Shown: positions 47,222-56,631 of the stretch, piece after piece
Numbering within the stretch: position 1 is the first letter of the stretch
Layout of the letters: every line of letters starts with the position of its first letter
Assembly (NCBI RefSeq): GCF_003367375.1
Contig: NZ_CP031416.1
Span: forward strand, 3,836,674-3,900,673
Origin: Gallaecimonas mangrovi
GTDB taxonomy: Bacteria > Pseudomonadota > Gammaproteobacteria > Enterobacterales > Gallaecimonadaceae
DNA length: 64,000 bases
Reading direction: 5' to 3'
The notes under the pieces: generated by a model
Database searches by the model: none
Told to the model about the DNA's origin: nothing
Seen by the model: the letters and a program-made list of their open reading frames with translations, nothing else
Made by a program: the position numbers and the translations under genes

Positions 47222-48631
47222 TTAAACGCTGTAGTAGAGTTCGAATTCCACTGGGTGAGTGGTCATCGCAATACGCTTAGCTTCAGCCGCTTTCAACTCG
47301 ATGTAGGCATCGATAGTTTCGTCGGTGAATACGCCGCCACGAGTCAAGAACTCACGGTCACTGTCCAGGGCAGCCAAGGCTTCTTCCAGGCTTTCCGCAA
47401 CAGTTGGGATCTCTGCCGCTTCTTCTGGTGGCAAGTCGTACAAGTCTTTATCCATGGAATCGCCAGGATGGATCTTGTTCTGAATGCCGTCCAGGCCTGC
47501 CATCATCAGGGCGGTGAAACCCAGGTAAGGGTTGGCAGTCGGATCAGGGAAACGTACTTCAATACGACGCGCTTTCGGGCTAGAAACGTAAGGAATACGG
47601 ATAGAGGCGGAACGGTTACGGGCAGAGTAAGCCAGCATTACCGGGGCTTCGAAGCCGGGCACCAAACGCTTGTAAGAGTTGGTGGACGCGTTAGTAAAGG
47701 CGTTGATGGCCTTAGCGTGCTTGATGATACCACCGATGTAGTACAGAGCTTCTTCAGACAGACCGCCGTATTTGTCACCGGCGAAGATGTTTTTACCATC
47801 TTTGCTCAAGGACTGGTGGCAGTGCATACCGGAACCGTTATCCCCCACCAGCGGCTTAGGCATAAAGGTCGCTGACTTGCCGTAGGCATGGGCAACGTTA
47901 TGGATAACGTATTTGTAGATTTGGATCTCGTCAGCTTTGGCAGTCAGGGTGTTGAAGCGGGTAGCCACTTCGTTCTGACCGGCAGTAGCCACTTCGTGGT
48001 GGTGAGCTTCAACCACCAGACCCATTTCTTCCATCACCATACACATGGCGGCACGGATGTCGTTGGCTGAATCAACAGGGGCAACCGGGAAGTAACCACC
48101 TTTAACCATAGGACGGTGACCTTTGTTACCGCCTTCATATTCACGGCCGGAGTTCCAAGCCGCTTCTTCAGAATCCAGTTTGTAGAATGCGCCAGACATG
48201 TCGGCACCGAAACGGACGTCGTCGAACATGAAGAATTCAGGCTCGGGACCAAACAGTACGGTATCGGCAATGCCGGTAGATTTCAGATAGGCTTCGGCGC
48301 GCTTGGCAATGGAACGCGGGTCACGATCGTAACCTTGCATGGTGGCAGGTTCGAGGATGTCGCAACGCAGGTTCATGGTCACTTCTTCAGAGAAGGGATC
48401 CAGTACTGCGGTAGACAGATCCGGTTTGAGGATCATGTCGGACTCGTTAATCGCTTTCCAGCCAGCAATGGAAGAGCCGTCAAACATTTTGCCTTCTTCC
48501 AGGAAATCGGCGTCCACTTGGTGATGCGGAATGGCTACGTGCTGTTCCTTGCCTTTGGTGTCAGTAAAACGCAAGTCGACAAATTTGACTTCGTGTTCTT
48601 TGATTAAGTCGAGGATTTTCTCAACGGACAT
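47222..48631 (-). CDS. glnA: glutamine synthetase, type I
   Basis: Converts glutamate and ammonia to glutamine, the entry point of nitrogen assimilation. The 469-residue product has the conserved [11 protein letters not shown] region, [31 protein letters not shown] and the adenylylation site Tyr in [11 protein letters not shown] (near residue 397), so it is regulated by GlnE. GGAGG precedes the ATG. NtrC-type sites lie upstream. Confidence 0.98.
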   Translation of the reverse strand: MSVEKILDLIKEHEVKFVDLRFTDTKGKEQHVAIPHHQVDADFLEEGKMFDGSSIAGWKAINESDMILKPDLSTAVLDPFSEEVTMNLRCDILEPATMQGYDRDPRSIAKRAEAYLKSTGIADTVLFGPEPEFFMFDDVRFGADMSGAFYKLDSEEAAWNSGREYEGGNKGHRPMVKGGYFPVAPVDSANDIRAAMCMVMEEMGLVVEAHHHEVATAGQNEVATRFNTLTAKADEIQIYKYVIHNVAHAYGKSATFMPKPLVGDNGSGMHCHQSLSKDGKNIFAGDKYGGLSEEALYYIGGIIKHAKAINAFTNASTNSYKRLVPGFEAPVMLAYSARNRSASIRIPYVSSPKARRIEVRFPDPTANPYLGFTALMMAGLDGIQNKIHPGDSMDKDLYDLPPEEAAEIPTVAESLEEALAALDSDREFLTRGGVFTDETIDAYIELKAAEAKRIAMTTHPVEFELYYSV

Positions 48632-48693
48632 TCGAATTAGCCTCCGATTTAAGGTAGTTGTCGCCTGGCTGGGGCGTCGCTGGCTACAGTTAT

Positions 48694-48709
48694 TTCAAAT
48701 CCCACGCCA
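48694..48709 (-). promoter_or_regulatory. possible sigma-54 promoter of glnA
   Basis: On the minus strand TGGCGTGGGATTTGAA resembles the sigma-54 -24/-12 consensus (TGGCAC-N5-TTGC), keeping TGGC and TTG but with A in place of the -12 C. It lies 65-80 bases before glnA and about 90 bases from an NtrC-type site. Confidence 0.35.
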
Positions 48710-48795
48710 ACTTCACAAGAGCTTGTTTTAAATGACTAAACATCCCTGCTCTCACCAGGTACCAGACGGTACTTGCACCACTGTAGATCAGCAGT

Positions 48796-48812
48796 TGCAC
48801 CAACACAGTGCA
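48796..48812 (-). promoter_or_regulatory. NtrC-type site upstream of glnA
   Basis: TGCACC-AACAC-AGTGCA matches the NtrC palindrome at eleven of twelve fixed bases. A half-site TGCACC occurs at 48774-48779. Distance to the putative sigma-54 promoter fits an enhancer. Confidence 0.65.
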
Positions 48813-48912
48813 ACAATAAACAACCGATGCGCAAATCAGTTTACGCTTAGTACTGTTAAAGTCATGTGGCTTGAGTACAATAGCGGGCATTTTTTCGCCT
48901 GAGGCCCCCCTT

Positions 48913-50751
48913 GTGATCAACAAGCTGAGAAATATCGCCATCATCGCTCACGTCGACCATGGTAAGACTACCCTGGTAGATAAACTGCTGTCCCAATCCG
49001 GCACTTTGGAAAGCCGTGGCGAGATGGCCGAGCGTGTAATGGACTCCAACGACCAGGAACGTGAGCGTGGTATCACCATTCTGGCCAAGAACACCGCTAT
49101 TCGCTGGACTTCCCCGGAAGGCGAAGAGTACCGCATCAACATCGTGGACACCCCCGGACACGCCGACTTCGGTGGCGAGGTAGAACGGGTACTGTCTATG
49201 GTGGACTCCGTACTGCTGTTGGTGGACGCTCAGGAAGGGCCTATGCCACAAACCCGCTTCGTCACCCAGAAAGCTTTTGCTCAGGGTTTGAAGCCAATCG
49301 TGGTTATCAACAAAATCGACAAGCCTGGTGCCCGTCCTGACTGGGTTATCGACCAAGTATTCGACTTGTTCGACAACCTGGGCGCAACCGACGAGCAACT
49401 GGACTTCCCTATCGTTTATGCGTCTGCGCTCAACGGTTGGGCCAGCAAATCCGACAGCGAAATCGGTACCGACATGACCCCGCTGTTCGAAACCGTTATC
49501 GAGAAAGTGTCTCCGCCTGACGTTGACCTCGACGGCGGCCTGCAAATGCAGATCTCCCAGCTCGACTACAGCTCCTACGTGGGTGTTATCGGTATTGGCC
49601 GTATCAAGCGCGGCAAAATCAAGCTCGGCCAACAGGTAACTGTGGTGAGCGCCGATGGCAGCAAACGTAACGGCAAAGTAGGCCAGGTACTGGGCTACAT
49701 GGGTCTCGATCGTTTTGAAACCAACGAAGCCACTGCTGGCGATATCGTTGCTATCACCGGTTTGGGTGAGCTGAAGATCTCTGACACCGTTTGCGACCCA
49801 GCCAATGTCGAGGCGCTGCCAGCATTGACCGTTGATGAGCCGACCGTAACCATGAACTTCCTGGTAAACACCTCTCCGTTTGCCGGTAAAGAAGGTAAGT
49901 TCGTTACCTCTCGTCAGATCCTTGACCGCCTGACCCAAGAGCTTAAACACAACGTGGCTCTGCGCGTTGAAGAAACCGCTGACCCGGATACCTTCCGCGT
50001 ATCTGGCCGCGGTGAATTGCACTTGGGCGTGTTGATTGAAAACATGCGTCGTGAAGGCTTCGAACTGGCCGTATCACGCCCGCAGGTTATCATTCGCACC
50101 GACGAGCAAGGCAACAAGGAAGAGCCCTTCGAAACCCTGACCGTTGACGTTGAAGAGCAATCTCAAGGTAGCGTCATGGAAGCCCTTGGCCTGCGTAAGG
50201 CTGAGCTGCGTAACATGGACATCGACGGTAAAGGCCGTGTTCGTATCGACTTCATGATCCCGGCACGGGGCCTTATCGGCTTCCAGACCGACTTTATGAC
50301 CATGACCAGCGGTACCGGTCTGATGTACCACAGTTTTGACCACTACGGCCCGCACAAAGGCGGCAACATTGGCCAGCGCAACAACGGTGTGTTGATCTCC
50401 AACGCCACCGGTAAAGCCCTTGCCTATGCGCTGTTCAACCTGCAAGACCGTGGTCGCCTGTTTATCGGTCACGCCGTTGAGGTGTACGAAGGCCAGGTTA
50501 TTGGTATTCACAGCCGTGATAACGATTTGACCGTTAACTGCCTTAAAGGTAAGCAGCTGACCAACATGCGTGCTGCCGGTACTGACGAAGCCCTGACACT
50601 GGTTCCGCCGATCAAAATGACCCTGGAACGGGCCATGGAATTTATCGACGACGACGAGCTGGTGGAAGTGACGCCGCAAAGCATCCGTATTCGTAAACGC
50701 CATCTGACCGAAAACGACCGTAAACGCGCTTCACGCTCGTCCAAGGACTAA
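48913..50751 (+). CDS. typA: translational GTPase TypA/BipA
   Basis: Ribosome-binding GTPase of the EF-G group, needed for 50S assembly at low temperature and for stress and virulence traits. The 612-residue product has G1 AHVDHGKTT, the G2 Thr in ERGITI, G3 DTPGH, G4 NKID, then EF-G-like domains and the BipA-specific C-terminal domain ([17 protein letters not shown]). Start GTG at 48913 gives the family N-terminus ([10 protein letters not shown]) with GAGG upstream; fourteen in-frame codons before it are ignored. Divergent from glnA, the conserved arrangement. Confidence 0.96.
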   Translation: MINKLRNIAIIAHVDHGKTTLVDKLLSQSGTLESRGEMAERVMDSNDQERERGITILAKNTAIRWTSPEGEEYRINIVDTPGHADFGGEVERVLSMVDSVLLLVDAQEGPMPQTRFVTQKAFAQGLKPIVVINKIDKPGARPDWVIDQVFDLFDNLGATDEQLDFPIVYASALNGWASKSDSEIGTDMTPLFETVIEKVSPPDVDLDGGLQMQISQLDYSSYVGVIGIGRIKRGKIKLGQQVTVVSADGSKRNGKVGQVLGYMGLDRFETNEATAGDIVAITGLGELKISDTVCDPANVEALPALTVDEPTVTMNFLVNTSPFAGKEGKFVTSRQILDRLTQELKHNVALRVEETADPDTFRVSGRGELHLGVLIENMRREGFELAVSRPQVIIRTDEQGNKEEPFETLTVDVEEQSQGSVMEALGLRKAELRNMDIDGKGRVRIDFMIPARGLIGFQTDFMTMTSGTGLMYHSFDHYGPHKGGNIGQRNNGVLISNATGKALAYALFNLQDRGRLFIGHAVEVYEGQVIGIHSRDNDLTVNCLKGKQLTNMRAAGTDEALTLVPPIKMTLERAMEFIDDDELVEVTPQSIRIRKRHLTENDRKRASRSSKD

Positions 50752-50764
50752 GGTTTTAGATGTT

Positions 50765-50792
50765 AAAAAAGGCGCCGAATGGCGCCTTTTTT
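50765..50792. terminator. terminator after typA
   Basis: AAAAAGGCGCC/GGCGCCTTTTT stem with GAAT loop and T-run; also fits the convergent cupin gene. Confidence 0.93.
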
Positions 50793-50809
50793 GTGGTTAA
50801 CGTCATCGA

Positions 50810-51469
50810 TCATGTCGAAGTGGGGAAGTGACCTTGCTTGATAAAAAGCACGGTATCCTCAGCCGTCATCAACTTGTTGCTGAACCAATCAGCCCGCCTT
50901 AGCCAAGTGCCTGCTCGGTAGCGCCCTCGCGCGTCTAGCAGGGTACCTTTAAGCACCAATGCTTCCACCTGGCCGTCCAAACACGGCAAAAACGTATCAG
51001 CGCCATGGGGTAATCGAATCAGCGCGGTATATTCGTTGCCGAAACGGTGCAGCGGCAATTCTACCGGCAACCCTGGCTCACAACACCATGGCCGGGTATC
51101 AACGGCAATGCGTCTATTATCGCCTGTTTGAAACTGATTGAGCTTTACCAGCAAAGTGCAGCCTTGGGCGCTGTACGGAGCATGCTTGGAGCCAGCAGGG
51201 TGACGCAAATAGCTGCCAGCTTTATATTCACCGCTGTCATCACAAAACACCCCATCTAACACTAAAATCTCTTCTCCTTTAGGGTGCTGATGCTGGCTAA
51301 ACGCAGCACCGGGCTCATAACGCACCAGACTAGTGGTATGGCCTTGCTCAGGCAGCTCCCGCTCTAACGGACAGCGCCAAACTCCGGCCTTGGGGCTAGG
51401 TATCCAATCGGCACTATTGGTATCGATAGTGACCGCTTTCGAAAAATCCATATTCAGTGGTACAAACAT
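50810..51469 (-). CDS. double cupin protein, ChrR-like
   Basis: A 219-residue protein with two cupin halves. The first has the metal motif FSQHQHPKGEEILVLDG (about residues 55-71, H-x-H and Glu) and SYLRHPAGSKHAPYS with a further His; the second half is degenerate. This is the ChrR cupin-like family, in which one member is the anti-sigma for sigma-E-type factors; there is no sigma gene next to it, so an enzyme or stand-alone sensor is more likely. AAGGAG supports ATG at 51469 over upstream in-frame codons. Confidence 0.8.
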   Translation of the reverse strand: MFVPLNMDFSKAVTIDTNSADWIPSPKAGVWRCPLERELPEQGHTTSLVRYEPGAAFSQHQHPKGEEILVLDGVFCDDSGEYKAGSYLRHPAGSKHAPYSAQGCTLLVKLNQFQTGDNRRIAVDTRPWCCEPGLPVELPLHRFGNEYTALIRLPHGADTFLPCLDGQVEALVLKGTLLDARGRYRAGTWLRRADWFSNKLMTAEDTVLFIKQGHFPTST

Positions 51470-51591
51470 CGAGTGGCTCCTTGGGGGAGTCTTGAATTTA
51501 GTCAATAAAGCAAAGAGTTGCGTAGAAGTACAATAACAACAAGGGCGCCGAAGCGCCCCTGTACAATGCAAGCAAGATGATAATTTCTATT

Positions 51592-51891
51592 TTAGAAGCG
51601 CCATTTCACGCTGAACTGATAGGAAGCGTTAGATAAGTTATCTTCCAAACTCTGGTGCGGCATTGGATTACCCGGGGTCGGCTCAACAGTGGTTAACTGT
51701 CCAGTAAACCCTAGCACTACATCATCAGAAACACGCACTGTGACCATAGGTTTATGGTTCTCTTTAGCTTGTTCTGGGTGTGGTTCTGATAATAGCCGCT
51801 GATACCAGTCAGCCTGTTTATCTGCAGCCGTATCGGCCAAGACGGGCATCCCTGCCAATGCTATCCACATACCTAGCAGTACCTGACGCAT
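51592..51891 (-). CDS. small exported hypothetical protein
   Basis: A 99-residue product with a signal peptide (1-19, ending VLA before DTA) and a mature domain of 80 residues ending in SYQFSVKWRF, a C-terminal aromatic that could suggest a strand or membrane association. No family recognised. It lies on the same strand 23 bases beyond the in-frame start of the cupin ORF, but about 120 bases before its chosen start. Confidence 0.6.
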   Translation of the reverse strand: MRQVLLGMWIALAGMPVLADTAADKQADWYQRLLSEPHPEQAKENHKPMVTVRVSDDVVLGFTGQLTTVEPTPGNPMPHQSLEDNLSNASYQFSVKWRF

Positions 51892-52528
51892 TGCGTACCC
51901 CCCTTAAAGTCGAATGGCGATAGGATTATTCAGGATGCATTCATCCTCTAAGGCATTTATAGCGACCATAAGTTGGTTAATGCTTAAGCAATTCATCAAA
52001 AACTTAACAATTGATTGTTTTTATTAAAGAAACCGACTGTTTAACCTTTCAAACCAACGACAAAGATTTGCAACTTCGATCACAACTTTTTCTTAACAAA
52101 GCCACTTGCCGCAAAGCTGACAACAGTTGGAGTTAAAGGAACGCACTCTGTCATTGGAAGTCTTGATAAAGAAAGCTGCAGAGGATTTGTCAAAACCCGT
52201 ATCGGCACCACCAGGTAAGGTTGGCGTAGTCAGACTGGCAACACACGTTGGAAGGTTTAGGTGAAGAGCTCAGGCTGAACGACCAAAGCCTGGCTCAAAG
52301 CTTAACCCAGCAGCAGACCAGAACACTTAACGAGCGAAAATGACTCGCTATTCGATTTGAGCTGTGGCCCTTTGGGTTAGTGATGGCTATCCACTTCGGG
52401 GCAGCTCAACTTCAGCCATTTTCCATGAGACATATCATTTACAATGATTAGAATCTTTATTTATTTGATTCCTAAAAATTTTACGAGATGGCCGAAGCCG
52501 TTATATCAAATCTCATATCAGCTAAAAA
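51892..52528. other. gene-free stretch with degraded coding sequence
   Basis: No intact gene. Around 52230-52341 the plus strand has a short open stretch (ending LAQSLTQQQTRTLNERK, stop at about 52339-52341) with no start or ribosome site and with the neighbouring frames broken; it looks like the tail of a decayed gene. Composition changes from ordinary to AT-rich near 52430, toward the acyltransferase pair. I see no IS ends. Confidence 0.4.
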
Positions 52529-52561
52529 TTAAAAAAGATAAGCTTTGCTTTATCTTTTTTT
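52529..52561 (-). terminator. terminator after the SGNH gene
   Basis: A-rich arm, GATAAGC/GCTTTATC stem with one bulge, and T-rich arm; 45-75 bases beyond the stop. Confidence 0.6.
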
Positions 52562-52605
52562 CAAACTTAAATAATTGAATCTTCGGATCGCATTATATTA
52601 TTCAG

Positions 52606-53544
52606 TTAGTGAACTGTATATTGAGGGCTCAAACAGTTATTTATTTTTTTATTGATAATTTTTTCCATATAAATAGCACCGTTTTTATTAAGATGATCCC
52701 CATCCCAAAAATATTTATCTGATAATGGATAGTTTATTAAATTTATATAGCATTTACCGAATAGGGACTGCATATCGTTAGTGAAACGACTTAGTCCTAA
52801 CAAGTGATATTCATTAAATTTACTTTCCATATGTGCAACATACCTGTGGTTTAAAGGCATAGACACAACAACTACCTTAAATTTACTGTTAGCAAAAACA
52901 GCTTTAATTTTAGATAAGTTCTCATGATATAATTCTTTATTATGAATAAATAGATTTTTCTTATAATGAGAATCCCTTTTCCAATCTATAATATTTTCAT
53001 GTTCCCGAACACTCAATGGTCTGCGACCATTTTCTGTAAAACCACGATTGTTTTCCATAACCATAGAATTGTCGTTATTTTTTGTAAAGAAACTTAAAAT
53101 TTTATCAAAAAAATCAGAAAAGCTCACTGTCACACTTCTTTCAAATACATCTATATATGCTTTTGGGCTGCGCCTATATAAAAATGTGTTCTCAGATGGA
53201 TATTGTAGAGGAATATTAGTATACATCTCCACAGGAGTAAGGTTAAAAATAATATATTTTAGACTTTTAAAATTTTCTTTTGAATAAGAAAATTCTTTTA
53301 TAGAGTCAATTATTAAAGCACTACTTTCATTCAAATAAAAAACATTCTTGTTATTTAATAATATCCTGTCCGCATGAGAGTTACCAATTACAACCCCTTC
53401 TACCCTCTCTGGGTTTGTTATATTTCTATATTCAAGTCTTCTAGTGCTCACCATGACGATACACTCTATAATAATTATTATTACGCACATGCATACGAAT
53501 ATCTTATATTTTTTAAAATTGCGCATAATAAAATTGTCCATCAA
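52606..53544 (-). CDS. membrane-anchored SGNH-type O-acyltransferase/esterase partner (DltD/AlgJ-like)
   Basis: A 312-residue protein with one N-terminal transmembrane helix (about 13-32) and an SGNH-hydrolase-like domain: block I around VVIGNSHADRIL (Ser in GNSHAD) and the C-terminal DGDHLNKNGA (D-x-x-H). Genes of this type act with MBOAT proteins to acylate surface polysaccharides, as AlgJ/AlgX with AlgI. The start could be the first or second ATG or codon 7 (53526). The DNA is far more AT-rich than the rest of the window, and the 5' end overlaps the MBOAT gene by 32 bases. Confidence 0.75.
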   Translation of the reverse strand: MMDNFIMRNFKKYKIFVCMCVIIIIIECIVMVSTRRLEYRNITNPERVEGVVIGNSHADRILLNNKNVFYLNESSALIIDSIKEFSYSKENFKSLKYIIFNLTPVEMYTNIPLQYPSENTFLYRRSPKAYIDVFERSVTVSFSDFFDKILSFFTKNNDNSMVMENNRGFTENGRRPLSVREHENIIDWKRDSHYKKNLFIHNKELYHENLSKIKAVFANSKFKVVVVSMPLNHRYVAHMESKFNEYHLLGLSRFTNDMQSLFGKCYINLINYPLSDKYFWDGDHLNKNGAIYMEKIINKKINNCLSPQYTVH

Positions 53545-54679
53545 TATGTCTAACGAAAAATGATATCGTCACGAAAATTAAACTAACGGCAATAACCAGA
53601 GGTGGACTAATAGATATGATTTTTTTAACTTTCCTGTAGAAGAAGAAATCAAACAGGAATAAGGTTACTAACGATACAATAAATAGAATCCCATATTTGT
53701 AGCTAATCGTTGGGAATATATAATTTGGAATTATACCATTGAATGTATATCCAACTAAAAAATAAAATAAGATTTGACTTATTAATAAAATTTTACGATA
53801 TTTTTTTATTTTATTTTGTATTAAAAAGTAAGTTATATTAAAAATACCAAAGGATAAAAAGTTAAATGTCAATCCATGCCATAAAGATAGAACTGACACA
53901 CTAACGATAATATTAATATATGCTTTGTACTTTCTATACTTTTTACTGCCTGATACCTTAAAAAAGTCATTACACCATTTAAAAACCGTTATATTCCAAC
54001 GACTATAAAATTGAGATACATTTCGACAAAAGAATGGGGCTCTAAAACTCATTGGCATTTTAAACCCTGCCAAGCCAGCGATACCTATTCCCATTAATGA
54101 CCAAGATAGATAGTCCGAGTACATATAAGCGAGCCAAAATACCGAGTTTAATAAACTGTTATCTTCCAAAAAAATTTTATGCGTTACATAAGCCACATAA
54201 ATTTTAAAAAACAATCCAATGGCAAAAATGAGATGATATAAAGCCAGCGATTTAATATTAATTTTTTTTAATCTATCAAAGCTAGAAGGTTTTACTATTG
54301 GGCCGCAATATAGCTGAGGAAAAAAACTGAGTTTACTGATTAAGTCACCGCAGCTTATATTATCTTTTATATAATAGCAGACTTGAAATAGCGCAAAGCT
54401 CACCCCTACAAGCTGATAACCACTAGCTGTACTAAAAAAAGTGTTCTTCAATAAAATTAAAACCAATACCGTTAGTGCTATATATAAATCTTTAATAATC
54501 ACATATGTTGATAATATCTTCACTAGCAAAGAAATAGCACATATAATGAAAAATGTTTCTGGATACAATAAAAATGAAAAAACGACACCGCTTAATATCA
54601 CTATTTTTTTTGAATTAGTGATAGCAGAAATAAAATATAAAACAATAAGAGCGGTAACCAATCTTACATTCCCTTGCAT
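53513..54679 (-). CDS. MBOAT family membrane O-acyltransferase
   Basis: A 388-residue polytopic protein with about ten hydrophobic helices. The catalytic histidine is in VSVLSLWHGLTFNF, preceded by the MBOAT signature region FYSRWNITVFKWCNDFF, as in AlgI, DltB and PatA-type acyltransferases, which carry acyl groups across the membrane to polymers. Length is short relative to AlgI (about 470-520), so the N-terminus may be reduced. Codon use and composition are AT-rich, indicating acquisition by transfer together with the downstream SGNH gene. Confidence 0.85.
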   Translation of the reverse strand: MQGNVRLVTALIVLYFISAITNSKKIVILSGVVFSFLLYPETFFIICAISLLVKILSTYVIIKDLYIALTVLVLILLKNTFFSTASGYQLVGVSFALFQVCYYIKDNISCGDLISKLSFFPQLYCGPIVKPSSFDRLKKINIKSLALYHLIFAIGLFFKIYVAYVTHKIFLEDNSLLNSVFWLAYMYSDYLSWSLMGIGIAGLAGFKMPMSFRAPFFCRNVSQFYSRWNITVFKWCNDFFKVSGSKKYRKYKAYINIIVSVSVLSLWHGLTFNFLSFGIFNITYFLIQNKIKKYRKILLISQILFYFLVGYTFNGIIPNYIFPTISYKYGILFIVSLVTLFLFDFFFYRKVKKIISISPPLVIAVSLIFVTISFFVRHIDGQFYYAQF

Positions 54680-55177
54680 TAATAAAAATGTTCTGCATTA
54701 TCGTTAATTTAACTTAAAAAAATCAATATATTATTAAAATTTTCATGAAAATCATTTAACTTCTCGCTTTCTCAGTTATTAGTGACACTCAGCCAAAGCA
54801 AGAGAGCGATACTGAACATCGCGAGCTTACTTAACAGTGCAATACCAGAAACAAAGGCTGTTGGCCTACTTACAACACTAGGCATCGACCGGTGGCCAAG
54901 GCACTAGAAGACCGCAAACTTTAAAGCGCACATAGAAGCCTTGGCCCGCATGTGTTGTTGCACAGCAGTACCTGAGAGTTAAGAGAAAGGCTACGCCGAT
55001 TGAAATTAAGCGGCATAAAGCAGCCAAGCGGTTAGCCGACGACCTTTGGCTCGTCTCGCAACAAAGCAGGAGTCTATGAAGGTAACAGCCTTTAAATGCA
55101 CGCAGATACCAGTGAAGAAGGCTATCCACACGAAAGTGCAAGGCAAGGTGATACAGCAAGACAGGTTGATATCTAAC
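54680..55177. other. gene-free stretch with broken coding fragments
   Basis: About 500 bases without an intact gene. Short plus-strand open stretches, for example one reading KATPIEIKRHKAAKRLADDL around 55000-55045 and one near 54790-54900, are interrupted by stops and frame changes. They may be remains of a transposase, integrase or other gene but I cannot assign them. Composition returns to normal here from the AT-rich pair. Confidence 0.4.
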
Positions 55178-55207
55178 AAAAAGGCCGGGTTTCGACCCGG
55201 CCTTTTT
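55178..55207. terminator. terminator of the LysR gene (bidirectional shape)
   Basis: AAAAAGGCCGGGT/ACCCGGCCTTTTT stem with TTCG loop. Confidence 0.92.
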
Positions 55208-56244
55208 TAGCTGACTTTCGCCATCAGTTTTTTGTCTTCACTGGTAAATTTTGACAACACCTGATTAAGAAGGTCATCTTTAATCGCATCGCTATTCTTG
55301 GCAATAGCTTCACTTATCATCTCATCGCGGTCCTTACAGGAGCTGGTTTTTAACTTATCCAGCTCAATCAAGGTCTCGCTAAGCTCGTCCAAGAACGTCT
55401 TTAGCAGCTTCGGCATGTATTGACGGCTTTGGTAAAGAGCATACATTTCGCCACTTTCCATGGTCCACTCGGGCAGTACCCGTACTAGGCGACCTTCATT
55501 CACGTAAGGCAGTGCCATAAAGAGCGGCAATGCTCCCACTCCCATCCCAGACAGCATCGCTTCGCGGGCAAAGGTGACATTATTGCAGTGCAAACGGCCT
55601 TTGGGCTGAATGGTGACCTGCTCTTTGCTTTTGACAAAACGCAGTGGCTCGTAAGCATCGCCCGACATTTTTAACAGCAGGTTTTCGTGGTCGTTTAAAT
55701 CTTCCGGGTGTAGCAGGGGGCTGCTCGCCGCCAAATAATCAGGAGACGCCACCATGATGGTACGAGTAGAGGTCAGCCGCCGGGCAATCAGGTTGGAATC
55801 TTGGCCAAGGCCCACCTGAATATTAACGTCCACCCCTTCTTGCACCATATCGATGCGGCGGTTGGTAAGCTCTGCGTCAATTTCCACATCCGGATACTTT
55901 TGCATAAAGTGACCCAAAAAGCGGCCCATCAGCATTTGCCCCAGTTCGATGGGCATGACCACTTTGAGTTTGCCGCGTACTTGCTCAGCGCGGGTGGTTA
56001 CCAAAGCCTGGGCGTCGGCCAGGTCAGTCATGATCCGCGAGCAGCGCTCATAAAAGGCCTGGCCGGTTTCGGTCAGGTTTAATTGGCGGGTAGTACGGTT
56101 TAAAAGGCGCACCCCTAACCGTTCTTCTAAATCAGCAATCTTTCGGCTGACGGTTGCCTTGGTCATACTCAGTCGCTCACCGGCAGAGGTGAAGCTTCCT
56201 ACTTCGACAACTTTGGTAAATACCTGAATTTCATTAAGATCCAC
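55207..56244 (-). CDS. LysR family transcriptional regulator with C-terminal extension
   Basis: A 345-residue regulator: N-terminal winged helix (residues about 3-60, FTSAGERLSMTKATVSRKIADLEERLG), then the periplasmic-binding-protein-like effector domain (about 90-295, including KVVMPIELGQMLMGRFLGHF). A further tail of about 45 residues, charged and helical, follows the normal end and is unusual for the family. It lies next to, and divergent from, the ATP-grasp/Anbu operon (about 390 bases apart) and may control it. Confidence 0.9.
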   Translation of the reverse strand: MDLNEIQVFTKVVEVGSFTSAGERLSMTKATVSRKIADLEERLGVRLLNRTTRQLNLTETGQAFYERCSRIMTDLADAQALVTTRAEQVRGKLKVVMPIELGQMLMGRFLGHFMQKYPDVEIDAELTNRRIDMVQEGVDVNIQVGLGQDSNLIARRLTSTRTIMVASPDYLAASSPLLHPEDLNDHENLLLKMSGDAYEPLRFVKSKEQVTIQPKGRLHCNNVTFAREAMLSGMGVGALPLFMALPYVNEGRLVRVLPEWTMESGEMYALYQSRQYMPKLLKTFLDELSETLIELDKLKTSSCKDRDEMISEAIAKNSDAIKDDLLNQVLSKFTSEDKKLMAKVS

Positions 56245-56631
56245 TGAAGCCTCCCCGACTTAGCCACTAGAGCAAAGTAAGTAACAGTAAGCATAAAAGC
56301 GACGAACTTATTAAATTAATGGAACGAAACTAAGATGTCGAGCATCTAAGTGTTGATTTATTACGCAAGAAATACGATTGCCATCGCCAGTTTTTTCTAT
56401 TAGCAATTGAAATAAAAAGACATTTTGGCTTATTTGAAAAAAATGAAACAACAACCTCTTCTTCTAGGCATTTTTCCACCACGCTAACCGCTACTGGTTT
56501 TTGGTGCTTTAGGTCACGAAAATCTGTCATCTGCAGCGAAAGCTTCGCGTTCCTTAACAACATCTATTGACCAACCCCCTGACTCCCTGCAATTAATCCT
56601 GTTCGGATAGGGATATTTTTCAGGGTGCACG
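56245..56631. other. intergenic region upstream of the ATP-grasp operon
   Basis: About 390 bases, AT-rich, no credible gene. It must hold the promoters of the LysR gene and of the ATP-grasp operon. I see no strong repeat or operator; AGGG before the ATG at 56632 is the only clear signal. Confidence 0.5.

Noticed and set aside
48862..50022. 386-residue minus-strand frame opposite typA
   Set aside because: A long shadow frame from strong codon bias in typA; no motifs and no ribosome site.
54878..55159. 93-residue minus-strand open frame in the gap after the MBOAT gene
   Set aside because: No ribosome site or recognisable motif, biased composition, and it lies opposite broken plus-strand fragments; best seen as chance.
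56330..56563. 77-residue minus-strand frame upstream of the ATP-grasp gene
   Set aside because: It lies in the shared promoter region, has no clear ribosome site and no recognised motif; kept as intergenic.
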